From: Paraburkholderia phenoliruptrix
Lineage (GTDB): Bacteria; Pseudomonadota; Gammaproteobacteria; Burkholderiales; Burkholderiaceae
Direction: 5' to 3'
NCBI RefSeq assembly: GCF_019511605.1
Contig: NZ_JAEUAV010000030.1
Span: 1-64,000 of the forward strand
Length of the DNA stretch: 64,000 bases
Shown one piece after another: positions 26,052 through 34,502 of the stretch. Numbering within the stretch: the stretch's first letter is position 1; each line of letters begins with the position of its first letter. The notes below the pieces were generated by a model. It ran no database searches. It saw nothing but the letters and a program-made list of their open reading frames with translations, and was not told the origin of the DNA. The position numbers and the translations under genes were made by a program.

Positions 26052-27296
26052 GTGAAGAAAACCGGCCATGACAGGCGTGTTTCGCCAGACGAAGCGGCCC
26101 CCGACAGAGCCCGGCGGCGCATCGTTCAGGGCGCAACGGCGCTCGGTGTGCTGGCTGCCGTCGGGCCCGTCGCACCGTCGGTTTTCGCGGAGGAACCGGC
26201 GTTGCGCCAGACAGATCTCAAAGGAAGGAAACCCATGTTTGCTTATGTCGGATCGCGGACGACCCGCGAACGGAATGCCCACGGCGAGGGCATCAGCGTC
26301 TATCAGGTCGATACGGAAACGGGTTCGCTCGAACTCGTCCAGCTCGTCAAAGACCTCGTCAATCCCTCGTTCCTCGCGCTGAGCCGCAACGGCGGGCGCC
26401 TTTACACCGTGCATGGCGACATGAGCGACATCAGCGCCTTCAAGGTCGACAGGGCAACGGGCAAGCTGACGTTTCTGAACCGGCAAAGCACGCAGGGCAA
26501 GAACCCCGTGCATCTCGCGATCGATCCGACGGGCCGCCATGTCGTCGTGTCGAACCATATTGGCGCGAGTCTCGCCGTGCTGCCCATCGCCGAGGATGGT
26601 TCGCTGCAGGAATTGACCCAACTGGTTCACCTCGAAGGGCCGATCGGCCCGCATCGCGTCGAGCAGAAGCAGGCCAAGCCGCACTTCAATCCGTTCGATC
26701 CGACGGGCGAATTTGTCATCGTGCCGGACAAGGGACTCGACCGCGTTTTCACGTTCCGTTTCAAGGACGGGCAACTGACGCCCGCCGCGCCTGCGTTCGT
26801 CGTATCGCGCGAGACGTCGGGGCCGCGTCACGTCGCGTTCCATCCGAAGGGGACGCACGCGTATGTCGTCAACGAACTCGATTCGACCGTGACGACGTAT
26901 CGCTATACGGCGAGCAACGGCGAACTGGTGCCCGTGCAGATCGTGTCGTCGTTGCCCGATACGTTCACGGGCAACAGCCGCGCATCGGAGATCGAAGTGG
27001 ACCGCACGGGACGCTTCGTTTATGCATCGAATCGTGGCTTCGACAGCATCGCGGTGTTCCGCATCGATCAGGCGACGGGCCACCTCGCTTTCGTCGACGC
27101 CGAGCCGACGCTAGGCCGTACGCCGCGTTTCATGACGGCTACGCCCGATGGGCGCTTCATGTACGCGCTGAACGAAGACAGCGACACGATCGTCGCGTTT
27201 TCAGTGAACCCGACCACGGGACAACTCAAGCCGACGGGTTTTTCCACCCAGTCGGGTAGCCCCGTCTGCATGGTGTTCTCGCAACATCACGCGTAA
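26052..27296 (+). CDS. Tat-exported beta-propeller lactonase family protein
   Basis: This 414-residue protein of the 6-phosphogluconolactonase/cyclic-muconate-cyclase beta-propeller family (PF10282) has repeated blades with HLAIDPTGRHVVV, HVAFHPKGTHAYVV and FVYASNRGFDSIAVF. The N-terminus has a twin-arginine signal (RRRIVQGATALGVLAAV, residues 21-37; likely cleavage after Ala 46), so it folds in the cytosol and works in the periplasm. GTG at 26052 is chosen because GGAG lies 6 bp ahead. It probably opens or closes a lactone ring before uptake by the MFS transporter 55 bp downstream. Confidence 0.85.
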   Translation: MKKTGHDRRVSPDEAAPDRARRRIVQGATALGVLAAVGPVAPSVFAEEPALRQTDLKGRKPMFAYVGSRTTRERNAHGEGISVYQVDTETGSLELVQLVKDLVNPSFLALSRNGGRLYTVHGDMSDISAFKVDRATGKLTFLNRQSTQGKNPVHLAIDPTGRHVVVSNHIGASLAVLPIAEDGSLQELTQLVHLEGPIGPHRVEQKQAKPHFNPFDPTGEFVIVPDKGLDRVFTFRFKDGQLTPAAPAFVVSRETSGPRHVAFHPKGTHAYVVNELDSTVTTYRYTASNGELVPVQIVSSLPDTFTGNSRASEIEVDRTGRFVYASNRGFDSIAVFRIDQATGHLAFVDAEPTLGRTPRFMTATPDGRFMYALNEDSDTIVAFSVNPTTGQLKPTGFSTQSGSPVCMVFSQHHA

Positions 27297-27351
27297 CCCG
27301 CAAGTCTGATTTCAAGGAACCTGGCGGGCGCGCCCGCCGGTGGAGACATAC

Positions 27352-28686
27352 ATGCAAGCCAAGCCAGTCACGCAGGCCATCGACGAGCGCGCGCTCGTCC
27401 GCAAGATCGCCTGGCGGATCATTCCGTTCGTTTTCATTCTGTACATCATTTCGTATCTGGACCGCGCGAATATCGGATATGCCGCGTTGCAGATGAACCG
27501 CGACCTCGCGTTGAGCAGCGAAGCGTTCGGTTTCGCGTCAGGCATCTTCTTCATCGGGTATTTCCTGTTTGAAGTGCCCAGCAACGTGATGCTCAACAAG
27601 TACGGCGCGCGCGTGTGGATTGCGCGCATTCTCGTGACGTGGGGCATCGTCTCCGTCATCTCGGCGTTTGCGCAGAACGCGACTCAACTTTATGTACTGC
27701 GCTTTCTGCTCGGCGTCGCGGAAGCGGGCTTCTTCCCCGGCATCATCGTCTATCTGACGTACTGGTTTCGCGCGAAGGAACTTGCAACGACGGTCGCGCT
27801 TTTCACCGCGGCGATCCCCGTGTCGTACATCATCGGCGCGCCGTTGAGCACGTGGATCATGGACAGCGTCCATTGGTTTGACTGGAGCGGCTGGCGCTGG
27901 ATGCTGGTGCTGGAAGGCGCGCCGGCGCTGATCGGCGGCATTTTGTGCTTCGTCTATCTGACCGACAAGCCTGCCGACGCCAAGTGGCTCAGGCCAGAAG
28001 AGCGCGAGTGGCTGCTGAACGAACTGGCCAACGACCGTAAAGCCCACCCGAATGCCAAACATCTGAGTGCATTCAAGGTGATGGCGAATCCGAAAGTCTT
28101 GTACCTGTCGTTCATCTACTTCGTGTATCAGTGCGGAAGCCTGGGCGTCGGCTACTGGATGCCGCAGATCATCAAGGGCTTTTCGAAGACGTTGAGCCAT
28201 ACGCAGGTCGGTCTCATCGCGATGATTCCCTACGTATTCGCGACGATCGTGATGGTGGCGTGGTCGCGCAGTTCGGATCGTCATAGCGAACGGCGACTGC
28301 ATTCGGCGATTCCGCTTGCCGTCGCTGCGCTTGCGCTGCTCGGAGCCGGACTCGCGACTAACCCTTATGTCTCGATCACGATGATCAGCCTGAGTCTCGC
28401 TGGGCTGTACGCGTTCAAGTCGCCGTTCTGGGCGCTGCCGACGCTGTTTCTCACGCGTTCGACGGCGGCGGTATCGATCGCCGTGATTAACTCGGTCGGC
28501 AATTTAGGCGGCTTTGTTGGACCGTTTGCGATTGGTTACATCAAGGGTTCAGGACAGAGCGCCACGCCGGGCCTGCTGTTTCTTGCGGCACTGCTGGTCG
28601 CCTCTTTTCTGATGACGTTCTTCATCCGCATCAACGAGCAGCGCGCAACCGATGCACATGGCGCCGTTGCCAATCAAAGTCACTAA
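27352..28686 (+). CDS. MFS transporter, anion:cation symporter type
   Basis: This 444-residue protein has twelve transmembrane segments of the ACS family (phthalate, tartrate and hexuronate permeases). Marks are YIISYLDRANIGYAALQM in helix 1, RFLLGVAEAGFFPG in helix 4 and a charged central loop (KWLRPEEREWLLNELAND). The ATG at 27352 has GGAGAC upstream. Gene order lactonase-MFS-porin suggests import of an organic acid. The family and context fix an organic anion, not which one. Confidence 0.9.
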   Translation: MQAKPVTQAIDERALVRKIAWRIIPFVFILYIISYLDRANIGYAALQMNRDLALSSEAFGFASGIFFIGYFLFEVPSNVMLNKYGARVWIARILVTWGIVSVISAFAQNATQLYVLRFLLGVAEAGFFPGIIVYLTYWFRAKELATTVALFTAAIPVSYIIGAPLSTWIMDSVHWFDWSGWRWMLVLEGAPALIGGILCFVYLTDKPADAKWLRPEEREWLLNELANDRKAHPNAKHLSAFKVMANPKVLYLSFIYFVYQCGSLGVGYWMPQIIKGFSKTLSHTQVGLIAMIPYVFATIVMVAWSRSSDRHSERRLHSAIPLAVAALALLGAGLATNPYVSITMISLSLAGLYAFKSPFWALPTLFLTRSTAAVSIAVINSVGNLGGFVGPFAIGYIKGSGQSATPGLLFLAALLVASFLMTFFIRINEQRATDAHGAVANQSH

Positions 28687-28778
28687 ACGCCAGCTGTGAT
28701 TTAGGGGAGTCGGGTCCACGCGCCAGACGTCCCTCAATCCTGGCATAACAAGAAAGCTTTCCAGAGGAGATTTATTCA

Positions 28779-30005
28779 ATGAAGAAGTCAGCAGTACAAT
28801 TAGTCATACTTACCACTATGACGGGGTCGGCTTACGCCCAAAGCAATGTCACGCTGTACGGCATTATCGACAGCGGCCTGAACTACACGAACAACGTGCA
28901 GACGGCGAGGACGGCGACGGGACTCGCAGGCGGACATCAGATTGCGATGATCGAAGGTGGCTCGGCAGGCCTGCAGGGCAGTCGATGGGGTTTGAGAGGC
29001 AGCGAGGACCTTGGCGGTGGACTCAAAACGATCTTCGTGCTGGAAAGCGGCTTCTATAGCAACAACGGCGTGATGAACCAGGGTGGCGCGCTGTTCGGGC
29101 GTCAGGCTTATGTCGGGCTCAGCAATCCCGTTGGAACGGTTACGCTAGGCCGCCAGTACGATCCCGTCGTGGATCTGTACGGACCGTTTCTCGCCGCGCC
29201 GCAATGGGGCGGCTACATGAGTTCGCATCCCAGTGACCTCGACAACGCGCTGAACTCGCGACGCATCAACAACTCGATCAAGTTCCGCAGCGCAAACTAC
29301 CGCGGGCTTACTGTCGAAGCGATGATGAACCTCGGCGGCACGCCAGGTTCGTTTTCGAGCAACTGGATCTGGGGCGCGGGCGCCGCCTATGCGAACGGCC
29401 CGTTTTCGATCGGCGCCGGCTACCTGAATATCCGCAACCCAAACACGTCGTTCTTCGGTGCGAATCCCAATGCGGGACCGGCCACCACGAACAACCTCGG
29501 CAGCTTCGGCAGTGCGACGAGCCCAGAAAGCAACCCAGTGTTTGCCGGTTACGCGTCGGCGAACCGGCTCGAGATCGCCGGCTTGGGTGCAGGCGTGACG
29601 CTAGGCTCGCTCAATGTGAACCTCGCCTATTCCAATACGCGTTTCGAGGATATGGGCTCGTCATCCGGCCCAAATCCACTGCGCTATCGAGGCACGGCCG
29701 CTTTCAACAACGCCGAAATCAATGCGAAGTGTCAGTTCACCCCATCGCTTCTCGCGGGCGTTGCGTACGACTACACGCGCAACGGCGGCGCGGGTGGCAA
29801 AGGTGGTGCGAACTACAACCTGTTCAGCGCGGGCGTCGATTATTTCCTGTCGAAGCGCACAGATGTCTACACCATCGCGGTCTATGAGAAGGCGAGCGGG
29901 ACGGACTCTCTCGGGCAGAGCGCCGTTGCGCAGATCACGGGTTTGACGCCTTCGACAACCGATAAACAGGTCTCGCTGCGGGTCGGGATTCGCCACAAAT
30001 TCTGA
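28779..30005 (+). CDS. Gram-negative porin (Burkholderia type)
   Basis: This 408-residue outer-membrane porin has a signal peptide cut after Ala 20 (GSAYA/QSNVTLYG), the family motifs SRWGLRGSEDLGGGL and LFGRQAYVGLSN, alternating beta-strand segments and a C-terminal RVGIRHKF ending in Phe for outer-membrane insertion. It follows the MFS gene by 92 bp and probably supplies the same substrate. Confidence 0.92.
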   Translation: MKKSAVQLVILTTMTGSAYAQSNVTLYGIIDSGLNYTNNVQTARTATGLAGGHQIAMIEGGSAGLQGSRWGLRGSEDLGGGLKTIFVLESGFYSNNGVMNQGGALFGRQAYVGLSNPVGTVTLGRQYDPVVDLYGPFLAAPQWGGYMSSHPSDLDNALNSRRINNSIKFRSANYRGLTVEAMMNLGGTPGSFSSNWIWGAGAAYANGPFSIGAGYLNIRNPNTSFFGANPNAGPATTNNLGSFGSATSPESNPVFAGYASANRLEIAGLGAGVTLGSLNVNLAYSNTRFEDMGSSSGPNPLRYRGTAAFNNAEINAKCQFTPSLLAGVAYDYTRNGGAGGKGGANYNLFSAGVDYFLSKRTDVYTIAVYEKASGTDSLGQSAVAQITGLTPSTTDKQVSLRVGIRHKF

Positions 30006-30482
30006 TCGTCTGCTTTCAAGGCCTACCGTGATTGATCGTAAGGCGGGATGCTGATCGCGCTCGAAGAGCTGTTGTCATTGCGAGATTGGGCCCGCGACGA
30101 TCACTGACACCCGGGCAAATTCTTGGGCCAGGGATAACTCGACTGTCGCTTAGAAGCGCCGAGCGGACCGAGCATTGCGGAACTCATCAGGTGCGGCGCA
30201 TCTCTGCGTCGCACGCGTCTCCTCTCAGAATCTCCCGAATGCTGTGAACGTCAAACGTTAGCTATGCATCGTCTGTAGGACGATTTTTGGGCGATCCGTT
30301 TGTTAAGCCCTGCTCGTCGGTCCATCCATCGAACGTCGAATCTAATTTTCAGTTTTCAGGGGGCGACTGTATACCGAACTAGCAATGCAGGGGCTCACTG
30401 TACACACAGGCTTTCCCCGATCATGTGACTTTCTCTCCCCGCACCGAAGCAACGCAGTCGCATGCCGCCTTTTGGACCGCTT
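30006..30482. other. Gene-free stretch after the porin gene
   Basis: These 477 bp lie between the porin stop and the end of the 46-aa membrane-protein gene on the other strand. I see no gene, strong terminator or repeat in them. Confidence 0.5.
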
Positions 30483-30623
30483 TCAGTGTCTAAGCCACGT
30501 GACGAGGAAGTACAGCACAACTATTGCAATGGCCATCGACGAAAAGTACGCAATCGGAAAGCCAAGATAAGTGTCCCACCACCGAAGGGGCTGGGGCTTG
30601 CGGGCTTTTTTAATCCGTTTCAT
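30483..30623 (-). CDS. 46-residue single-pass membrane protein
   Basis: This small gene has a perfect AGGAGG site (complement of 30628-30633) just before its ATG. It encodes a basic N-terminus (MKRIKKARKPQPLRWWD), one hydrophobic helix (about residues 20-43, with MAIAIVVLYFLV) and a short LRH end. The positive-inside rule places the basic end in the cytosol. It is divergent from a TetR gene across a palindrome, so it is likely the TetR target. No family is recognised. Confidence 0.7.
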   Translation of the reverse strand: MKRIKKARKPQPLRWWDTYLGFPIAYFSSMAIAIVVLYFLVTWLRH

Positions 30624-30639
30624 GACACCTCCTGGTTAT

Positions 30640-30661
30640 AATCGAACTGACGGGTTCGATT
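30640..30661. promoter_or_regulatory. Palindromic TetR operator candidate
   Basis: Perfect 8-bp arms AATCGAAC and GTTCGATT are separated by 6 bp, a size normal for TetR sites. The palindrome overlaps the start-proximal region of the small membrane-protein gene and lies 57 bp ahead of the TetR gene. Confidence 0.65.
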
Positions 30662-30717
30662 TTGGATTGTAACATTGAGGGAGCAACGCGGACCAGTGGT
30701 TCGACTGTGAGGAGTTC

Positions 30718-31344
30718 GTGCGGACGAAGACGGATAAAAAGCGATCGGAAATATTGGAAGCGGCCACCGCTGTGTTTTTGAAGAAGGGTTTTGAGGCGAC
30801 CCTCATGTCGGAGGTGAGTGAGGAGGCCAAGTGCTCAAAGGGGACCCTGTATAGCTACTTCGAGTCGAAAGAAGAGCTTTTCTACGCTGTTGTCATCGCC
30901 GCCACATCGCCTGGCGCCGAGAGCGTTCTTGAGGGTTGGGCTGCAAGCGCAGAGGAATTCGAGGTCCAGCTGCGAACGTTCGGGCTGGAACTTGTAAGGG
31001 AGGTCTATTCGCCAAGATTTCAGGCCGTCCGACGTCTGGTCTTTCTGGCGCCATCTACAGGCGAACTTGGCCAGACAATCTACGACCGGGCAGTCAGGCC
31101 ATACTTGGATCAGACAGCCCGGCTTCTCGCACTGGCAATGGAGGCTGGCCATCTGCGCCGCGACGATGCAGCCGTTGCAGCCTGTCATCTCTGCGGCCTG
31201 CTGGAGTCGGAACTCCTGCTCCGTTTTCTGCTTCACGCCTTGGGTGATCCAAGTCCGGACGAGCTGGACGCCGTTGCGAATCGAGGTATTACAGCCTTCC
31301 TGGCTGCTTACCGCCCGAGCGATTGCGACCACCCCCACAAGTGA
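30718..31344 (+). CDS. TetR/AcrR family regulator
   Basis: This 208-residue repressor has an N-terminal helix-turn-helix (RSEILEAATAVFLKKGFEATLMSEVSEEA, then KGTLYSYFESKEELF) and a C-terminal ligand domain of the AcrR_C type (VREVYSPRFQAVRRLVF, TAFLAAYRP). The start is GTG at 30718, 3 bp after a GAGGAG site. The 22-bp palindrome at 30640 between it and the divergent 46-residue membrane protein is its likely operator. Confidence 0.92.
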   Translation: MRTKTDKKRSEILEAATAVFLKKGFEATLMSEVSEEAKCSKGTLYSYFESKEELFYAVVIAATSPGAESVLEGWAASAEEFEVQLRTFGLELVREVYSPRFQAVRRLVFLAPSTGELGQTIYDRAVRPYLDQTARLLALAMEAGHLRRDDAAVAACHLCGLLESELLLRFLLHALGDPSPDELDAVANRGITAFLAAYRPSDCDHPHK

Positions 31345-31447
31345 TCCGAGCCTGTATTGCCGCGCAAAGCTTGACCCCAAATGTGGCGTCACTGTCCGAA
31401 GTTCGACTATCAAACGCCGTTCCGCGCGGTACCACCGCTGACTGTTC

Positions 31448-31550
31448 AGGGTCGGGCTGCGTCAGTCCGCTCTTCGAACTGATAGCTGGAAAGCGGCCAG
31501 TGGAATTGAGCTCCCGGAAGCGGCCAGTCGGCGGTGCGTACTCCCGACCC
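31448..31550 (-). repeat. Interspersed repeat B, copy 2 (inverted)
   Basis: The reverse complement matches 16779-16882 with scattered substitutions. It abuts repeat A copy 2, sharing a few bases (CGACCC) at the joint. Confidence 0.75.
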
Positions 31551-31654
31551 ACTCCGGTCAGATAAGTTTCTCCGAACCGGTCAGCCAGCCAAATCCAGGT
31601 TTTGCGGAGTGGAGTGCCGATAAGCGGCCGTTGGCGACCTCACCCGATCGGCCA
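31545..31654 (-). repeat. Perfect 110-bp inverted repeat A, copy 2
   Basis: This is the exact reverse complement of 21352-21461. The lack of any difference over 110 bp contrasts with the diverged repeat B beside it and implies a recent copy, gene conversion or selection. Confidence 0.9.
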
Positions 31655-32042
31655 CATCCGGTCATTCATGTCATCGGCGACACGGACATTCGAAAGACAA
31701 CTCCAGACAGATAGCGGACGCTGAGCCTCCGCTGAGACAAGTCACCACGAGTGGAGGGGCCGGAAAATAGGCAGTTGGACGTTCTCTGTGGCGGGGGCGC
31801 TTTGTTGTCTCCTTTAGATGACGCGCTAGCAGTTGAGGGCAACGTTCTCCGCAATCATGCGCAGCCCATATGCATGAATGTACATAGCCTCCACATCGTA
31901 GTTTCTGTCAGTTCTGTGTGCTGGCGGCTGATATGTTCGTTCAGTCGTCCCTGTGTGATTTTCCACCGTCAAAGCGGCAACAAGATAGTTCATGTTCGAC
32001 TGCTAGGATCTACGACACTTCGTCGCAATTCAGTCCGGAACA

Positions 32043-32280
32043 ATCACTCGCGAGAGCGCCCGGCATCTGAAGATCGATGATGCGACCGTCGCGCGCAGAA
32101 TCGCTTCTGTCGAACCGGTCCCTCGAACTCACGCTCGTTGACCGCTACCCACGCGCCTATGTACTGACGGAAGAGGGTGAACGCATCGCCGAACGGGGCA
32201 GGCGAATGAAGGAAGAGTGGTTTGCGGTCGAGCGAGCCGAGGCGGTGATGCGCCGTGACAACCGGCTATTGTCGGTCTGA
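32043..32280 (+). pseudogene. Remnant of a LysR family regulator
   Basis: One frame reads ARHLKIDDATVARRIASVE, a LysR helix-turn-helix. The +1 frame then continues RSLELTLVDRYPRAYVLTEEGER and RRMKEEWFAVERAEAV to a stop at 32280. Together they match the first 90 or so residues of a LysR protein with a frameshift near 32112, no proper start, and the effector domain missing. Confidence 0.7.
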
Positions 32281-32289
32281 CCCGGCTTT

Positions 32290-33207
32290 TCAAACCACTA
32301 GCGACGCGATGGCTACCAACAGCAACGTCTCGTCGATCTGCGCTTGGCTGAACGTTCGGGCGTCCGAAGGCTCGAACGTTCGTCGCAGCTCGAGGACAGT
32401 TGCTACACCTGCGGGATCGAGTCGAGCATCGCGTGTCAGCCCGGATCTTCCATCTGCAAGTGCAGAGAGCGTCGCGCGCGCCACGTCGATATCTAACTGC
32501 AGTTGGCTCTGCAATAGCAACAGGTTTCGCTCCGCGGATGCCGGATCAAATACGCGACGCAGTCCCTTCAAATAAGCGACGAGGTACCGCTTGACGATCT
32601 CTTGGTTATGGTTCACCCACGAGCGCATGCCGAACAGGGCTGTCGCCTGATAACTGCCGAGGATTTCGACGAGGCTGCCAAGACTTCTGTAACCATCTTG
32701 ACGGGCGATGATGGAGAACGGGGGGTTAAGAATGGATGCCGAAAAGTCGGGGTTCTGCCGCAATGCGTCCAGTCGTTTAAACGTCGCACCGATGGGATGC
32801 ACGCCGTAATCCGTGTCGGGCGCAAGCCCTTCGCGAGCCAATGCGGCCTTCATTTGCAGCGCATACGCGGTGTCGGGAGCATCGACAATGACAGTTTTGC
32901 CGCGCAAATCCGCAGCGCACCGAATAGACGGTTGGACGAAAAGTTCGTTGAAACCGCTGTCGCCGCCGGCCAAGACCAATACGTCGTGGCCTGCCTTTTC
33001 ATACATCGCGACGGCGTTGTCGACAGCGGTATGCGCGAGATCGAAATCGCCATCTGCGAGGCCAGACCTGAGTTCCTCTGATGTCTTGGTAAAAAGAAGC
33101 TCGACTTGCAAGCCTTCCTGCGCGAAGAATCCCTCCGCGAGGGCGATTGAGATCGGAAGGTTCTGCGCACCGGGGAAGACTTTGACGCGGAGGTGTTGGG
33201 AATGCAT
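32290..33207 (-). CDS. Leaderless NMT1/SsuA-type substrate-binding protein
   Basis: This 305-residue type 2 periplasmic-binding-fold protein resembles SsuA/ThiY binding proteins (LPISIALAEGFFAQEGLQVELLFTK, DFDLAHTAVDNAVAMYEK, LRGKTVIVDAPDTAYA). It starts MHSQHLRVKVF with no signal peptide, and no ABC permease or ATPase is nearby. It follows the flavin monooxygenase by 15 bp in one operon. A cytosolic ligand-binding or enzymatic role is possible; transport without partners is doubtful. Confidence 0.8.
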   Translation of the reverse strand: MHSQHLRVKVFPGAQNLPISIALAEGFFAQEGLQVELLFTKTSEELRSGLADGDFDLAHTAVDNAVAMYEKAGHDVLVLAGGDSGFNELFVQPSIRCAADLRGKTVIVDAPDTAYALQMKAALAREGLAPDTDYGVHPIGATFKRLDALRQNPDFSASILNPPFSIIARQDGYRSLGSLVEILGSYQATALFGMRSWVNHNQEIVKRYLVAYLKGLRRVFDPASAERNLLLLQSQLQLDIDVARATLSALADGRSGLTRDARLDPAGVATVLELRRTFEPSDARTFSQAQIDETLLLVAIASLVV

Positions 33208-33222
33208 GTCCTGTCAGCGCCC

Positions 33223-34389
33223 TTAGATCGGTTCGGCCAGAAAGCCTTCATGCGGACGAGCCTGAGGCGTCGTCGACGAGAAAGCGGTACGGAATCTCTC
33301 GTTTCTGGCGGCGCACTGCTCGGGGTCGCTCAGTTGCCCTTCCCCTCCCACCTTCCGAGAGAATTCCTGAACGAACTTGCAGCGCGGCAACCTGCGCCGC
33401 ATGAACCCGTCCAAGGCAGCCGCGAGTGGCTGATCCTTCGTTATCTCGTCTGCGATGACGCAGGCGTCCTCGATCGCCATAGTCGCGCCCTGAGCGATAT
33501 GCGGGCCGGAGGCATGAGCCGCGTCGCCAATGAGAAGCGTTCGGCCCTTGTACCAAGGAGCGGGAAGAATCACTTCCTCAATCGCCGTATAGACGATCGT
33601 CGAAGCCGCGTTCAGCCCATCGTTGACGCTTTGTATCCGACGGCCGTCGAACTGATCCAAGCGGTCTTTCAATGCCGGAAGAAGCTCCGATGCCTCAAAC
33701 CAATGACCCGCAGGCTCGTTCGTCACTAACAGCAGATACATCGAGTCGTCGGTAAGCGGCACGAGCCCGGCCTTCGCTCCCACACCGTAGTGAATGCTCT
33801 GAAAAGTGTGATCAACAGGACGCCGCACGGTTACGCGCCAGACACCATGCCCTGTGTATACCGGCTGGATTTCGTCGCCGAACAACATCGCCCTCGTTCG
33901 TGAGCGGATGCCGTCTGCGCTCACAACGAAGTCGTAGGTGCCGGTGCTTCCGTCAGAGAACCGTACGTCGACACCGCTGTCATGGTTCAAGAGGTCAGTT
34001 ACCGTTAACCCCATTCTCGCGTTCGCGCCCGCGCTGTCTGCCGCGTCGGCCAAGATCCGATGGAGCGCGGGCCGCGGCAGAAAGTTGACTGCTGGGCGAT
34101 GCTCGTCCGCGATACGGCGCATTTTCAACCGAGCCAACTCATTTTCGTGCGCGTCGTAGTACACGTAGTCGTCGGTCTGAAAGCCTGCAGACATGCACGC
34201 ATCCATCAGCCCCAAAGAATCAAGCGCGCGAAGCGCGTTCCCGGGCTGGATGATGCCAACCCCAAGTGCGTTATGCGCCGACTTCTGCTCGATAACGTCA
34301 ACTTGCAAGCCGCGCTGCCCCATTGCGGTGGCACAAGTGAGCCCGCCGATGCCGCCGCCGATGATAAGTACCTTTCGAACTGATGTCAC
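33223..34389 (-). CDS. FAD-dependent aromatic-ring monooxygenase
   Basis: This 388-residue single-component flavoprotein hydroxylase of the PHBH-like group A has the Rossmann GGGIGGL near residue 12, a DG-type motif (VVSADGIRSRTR) and the GD motif LIGDAAHASGPHIAQG. GTG at 34389 follows GGAGAG. Such enzymes add one oxygen to phenolic or hydroxypyridine rings using NAD(P)H. It lies between a TetR gene and a binding-protein gene, and probably prepares the diol for the extradiol dioxygenase at 35560. The substrate is unknown. Confidence 0.88.
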   Translation of the reverse strand: MTSVRKVLIIGGGIGGLTCATAMGQRGLQVDVIEQKSAHNALGVGIIQPGNALRALDSLGLMDACMSAGFQTDDYVYYDAHENELARLKMRRIADEHRPAVNFLPRPALHRILADAADSAGANARMGLTVTDLLNHDSGVDVRFSDGSTGTYDFVVSADGIRSRTRAMLFGDEIQPVYTGHGVWRVTVRRPVDHTFQSIHYGVGAKAGLVPLTDDSMYLLLVTNEPAGHWFEASELLPALKDRLDQFDGRRIQSVNDGLNAASTIVYTAIEEVILPAPWYKGRTLLIGDAAHASGPHIAQGATMAIEDACVIADEITKDQPLAAALDGFMRRRLPRCKFVQEFSRKVGGEGQLSDPEQCAARNERFRTAFSSTTPQARPHEGFLAEPI

Positions 34390-34430
34390 GAATGTCTCTC
34401 CCGTCCCAATGATCGCTGCCGCGCTCAGAT

Positions 34431-34450
34431 AATTCCTAATTAAAGGAATT
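34431..34450. promoter_or_regulatory. TetR operator candidate before the monooxygenase gene
   Basis: A 20-bp palindrome has perfect 7-bp arms AATTCCT and AGGAATT around a 6-bp centre. It lies 41 bp ahead of the monooxygenase GTG. A sequence of the same length and spacing lies ahead of the dioxygenase operon at 35504. Confidence 0.65.
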
Positions 34451-34502
34451 GTGCCGCGAACTTTTAGTGGCGCACATCAGGGTTTACTCCGCGTCCGGGA
34501 GA

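Larger units (their letters stand above)
31345..32042. other. Repeat-filled stretch without genes
   Basis: These 698 bp hold repeat B copy 2 and repeat A copy 2 (31448-31654). The remainder (31655-32042) looks degenerate, with no gene-like frame, ahead of the LysR remnant. Confidence 0.5.

Noticed and set aside
24470..26071. 533-codon plus-strand frame opposite the aconitase gene
   Set aside because: Arg-rich shadow; the aconitase cluster motifs on the other strand are unambiguous.
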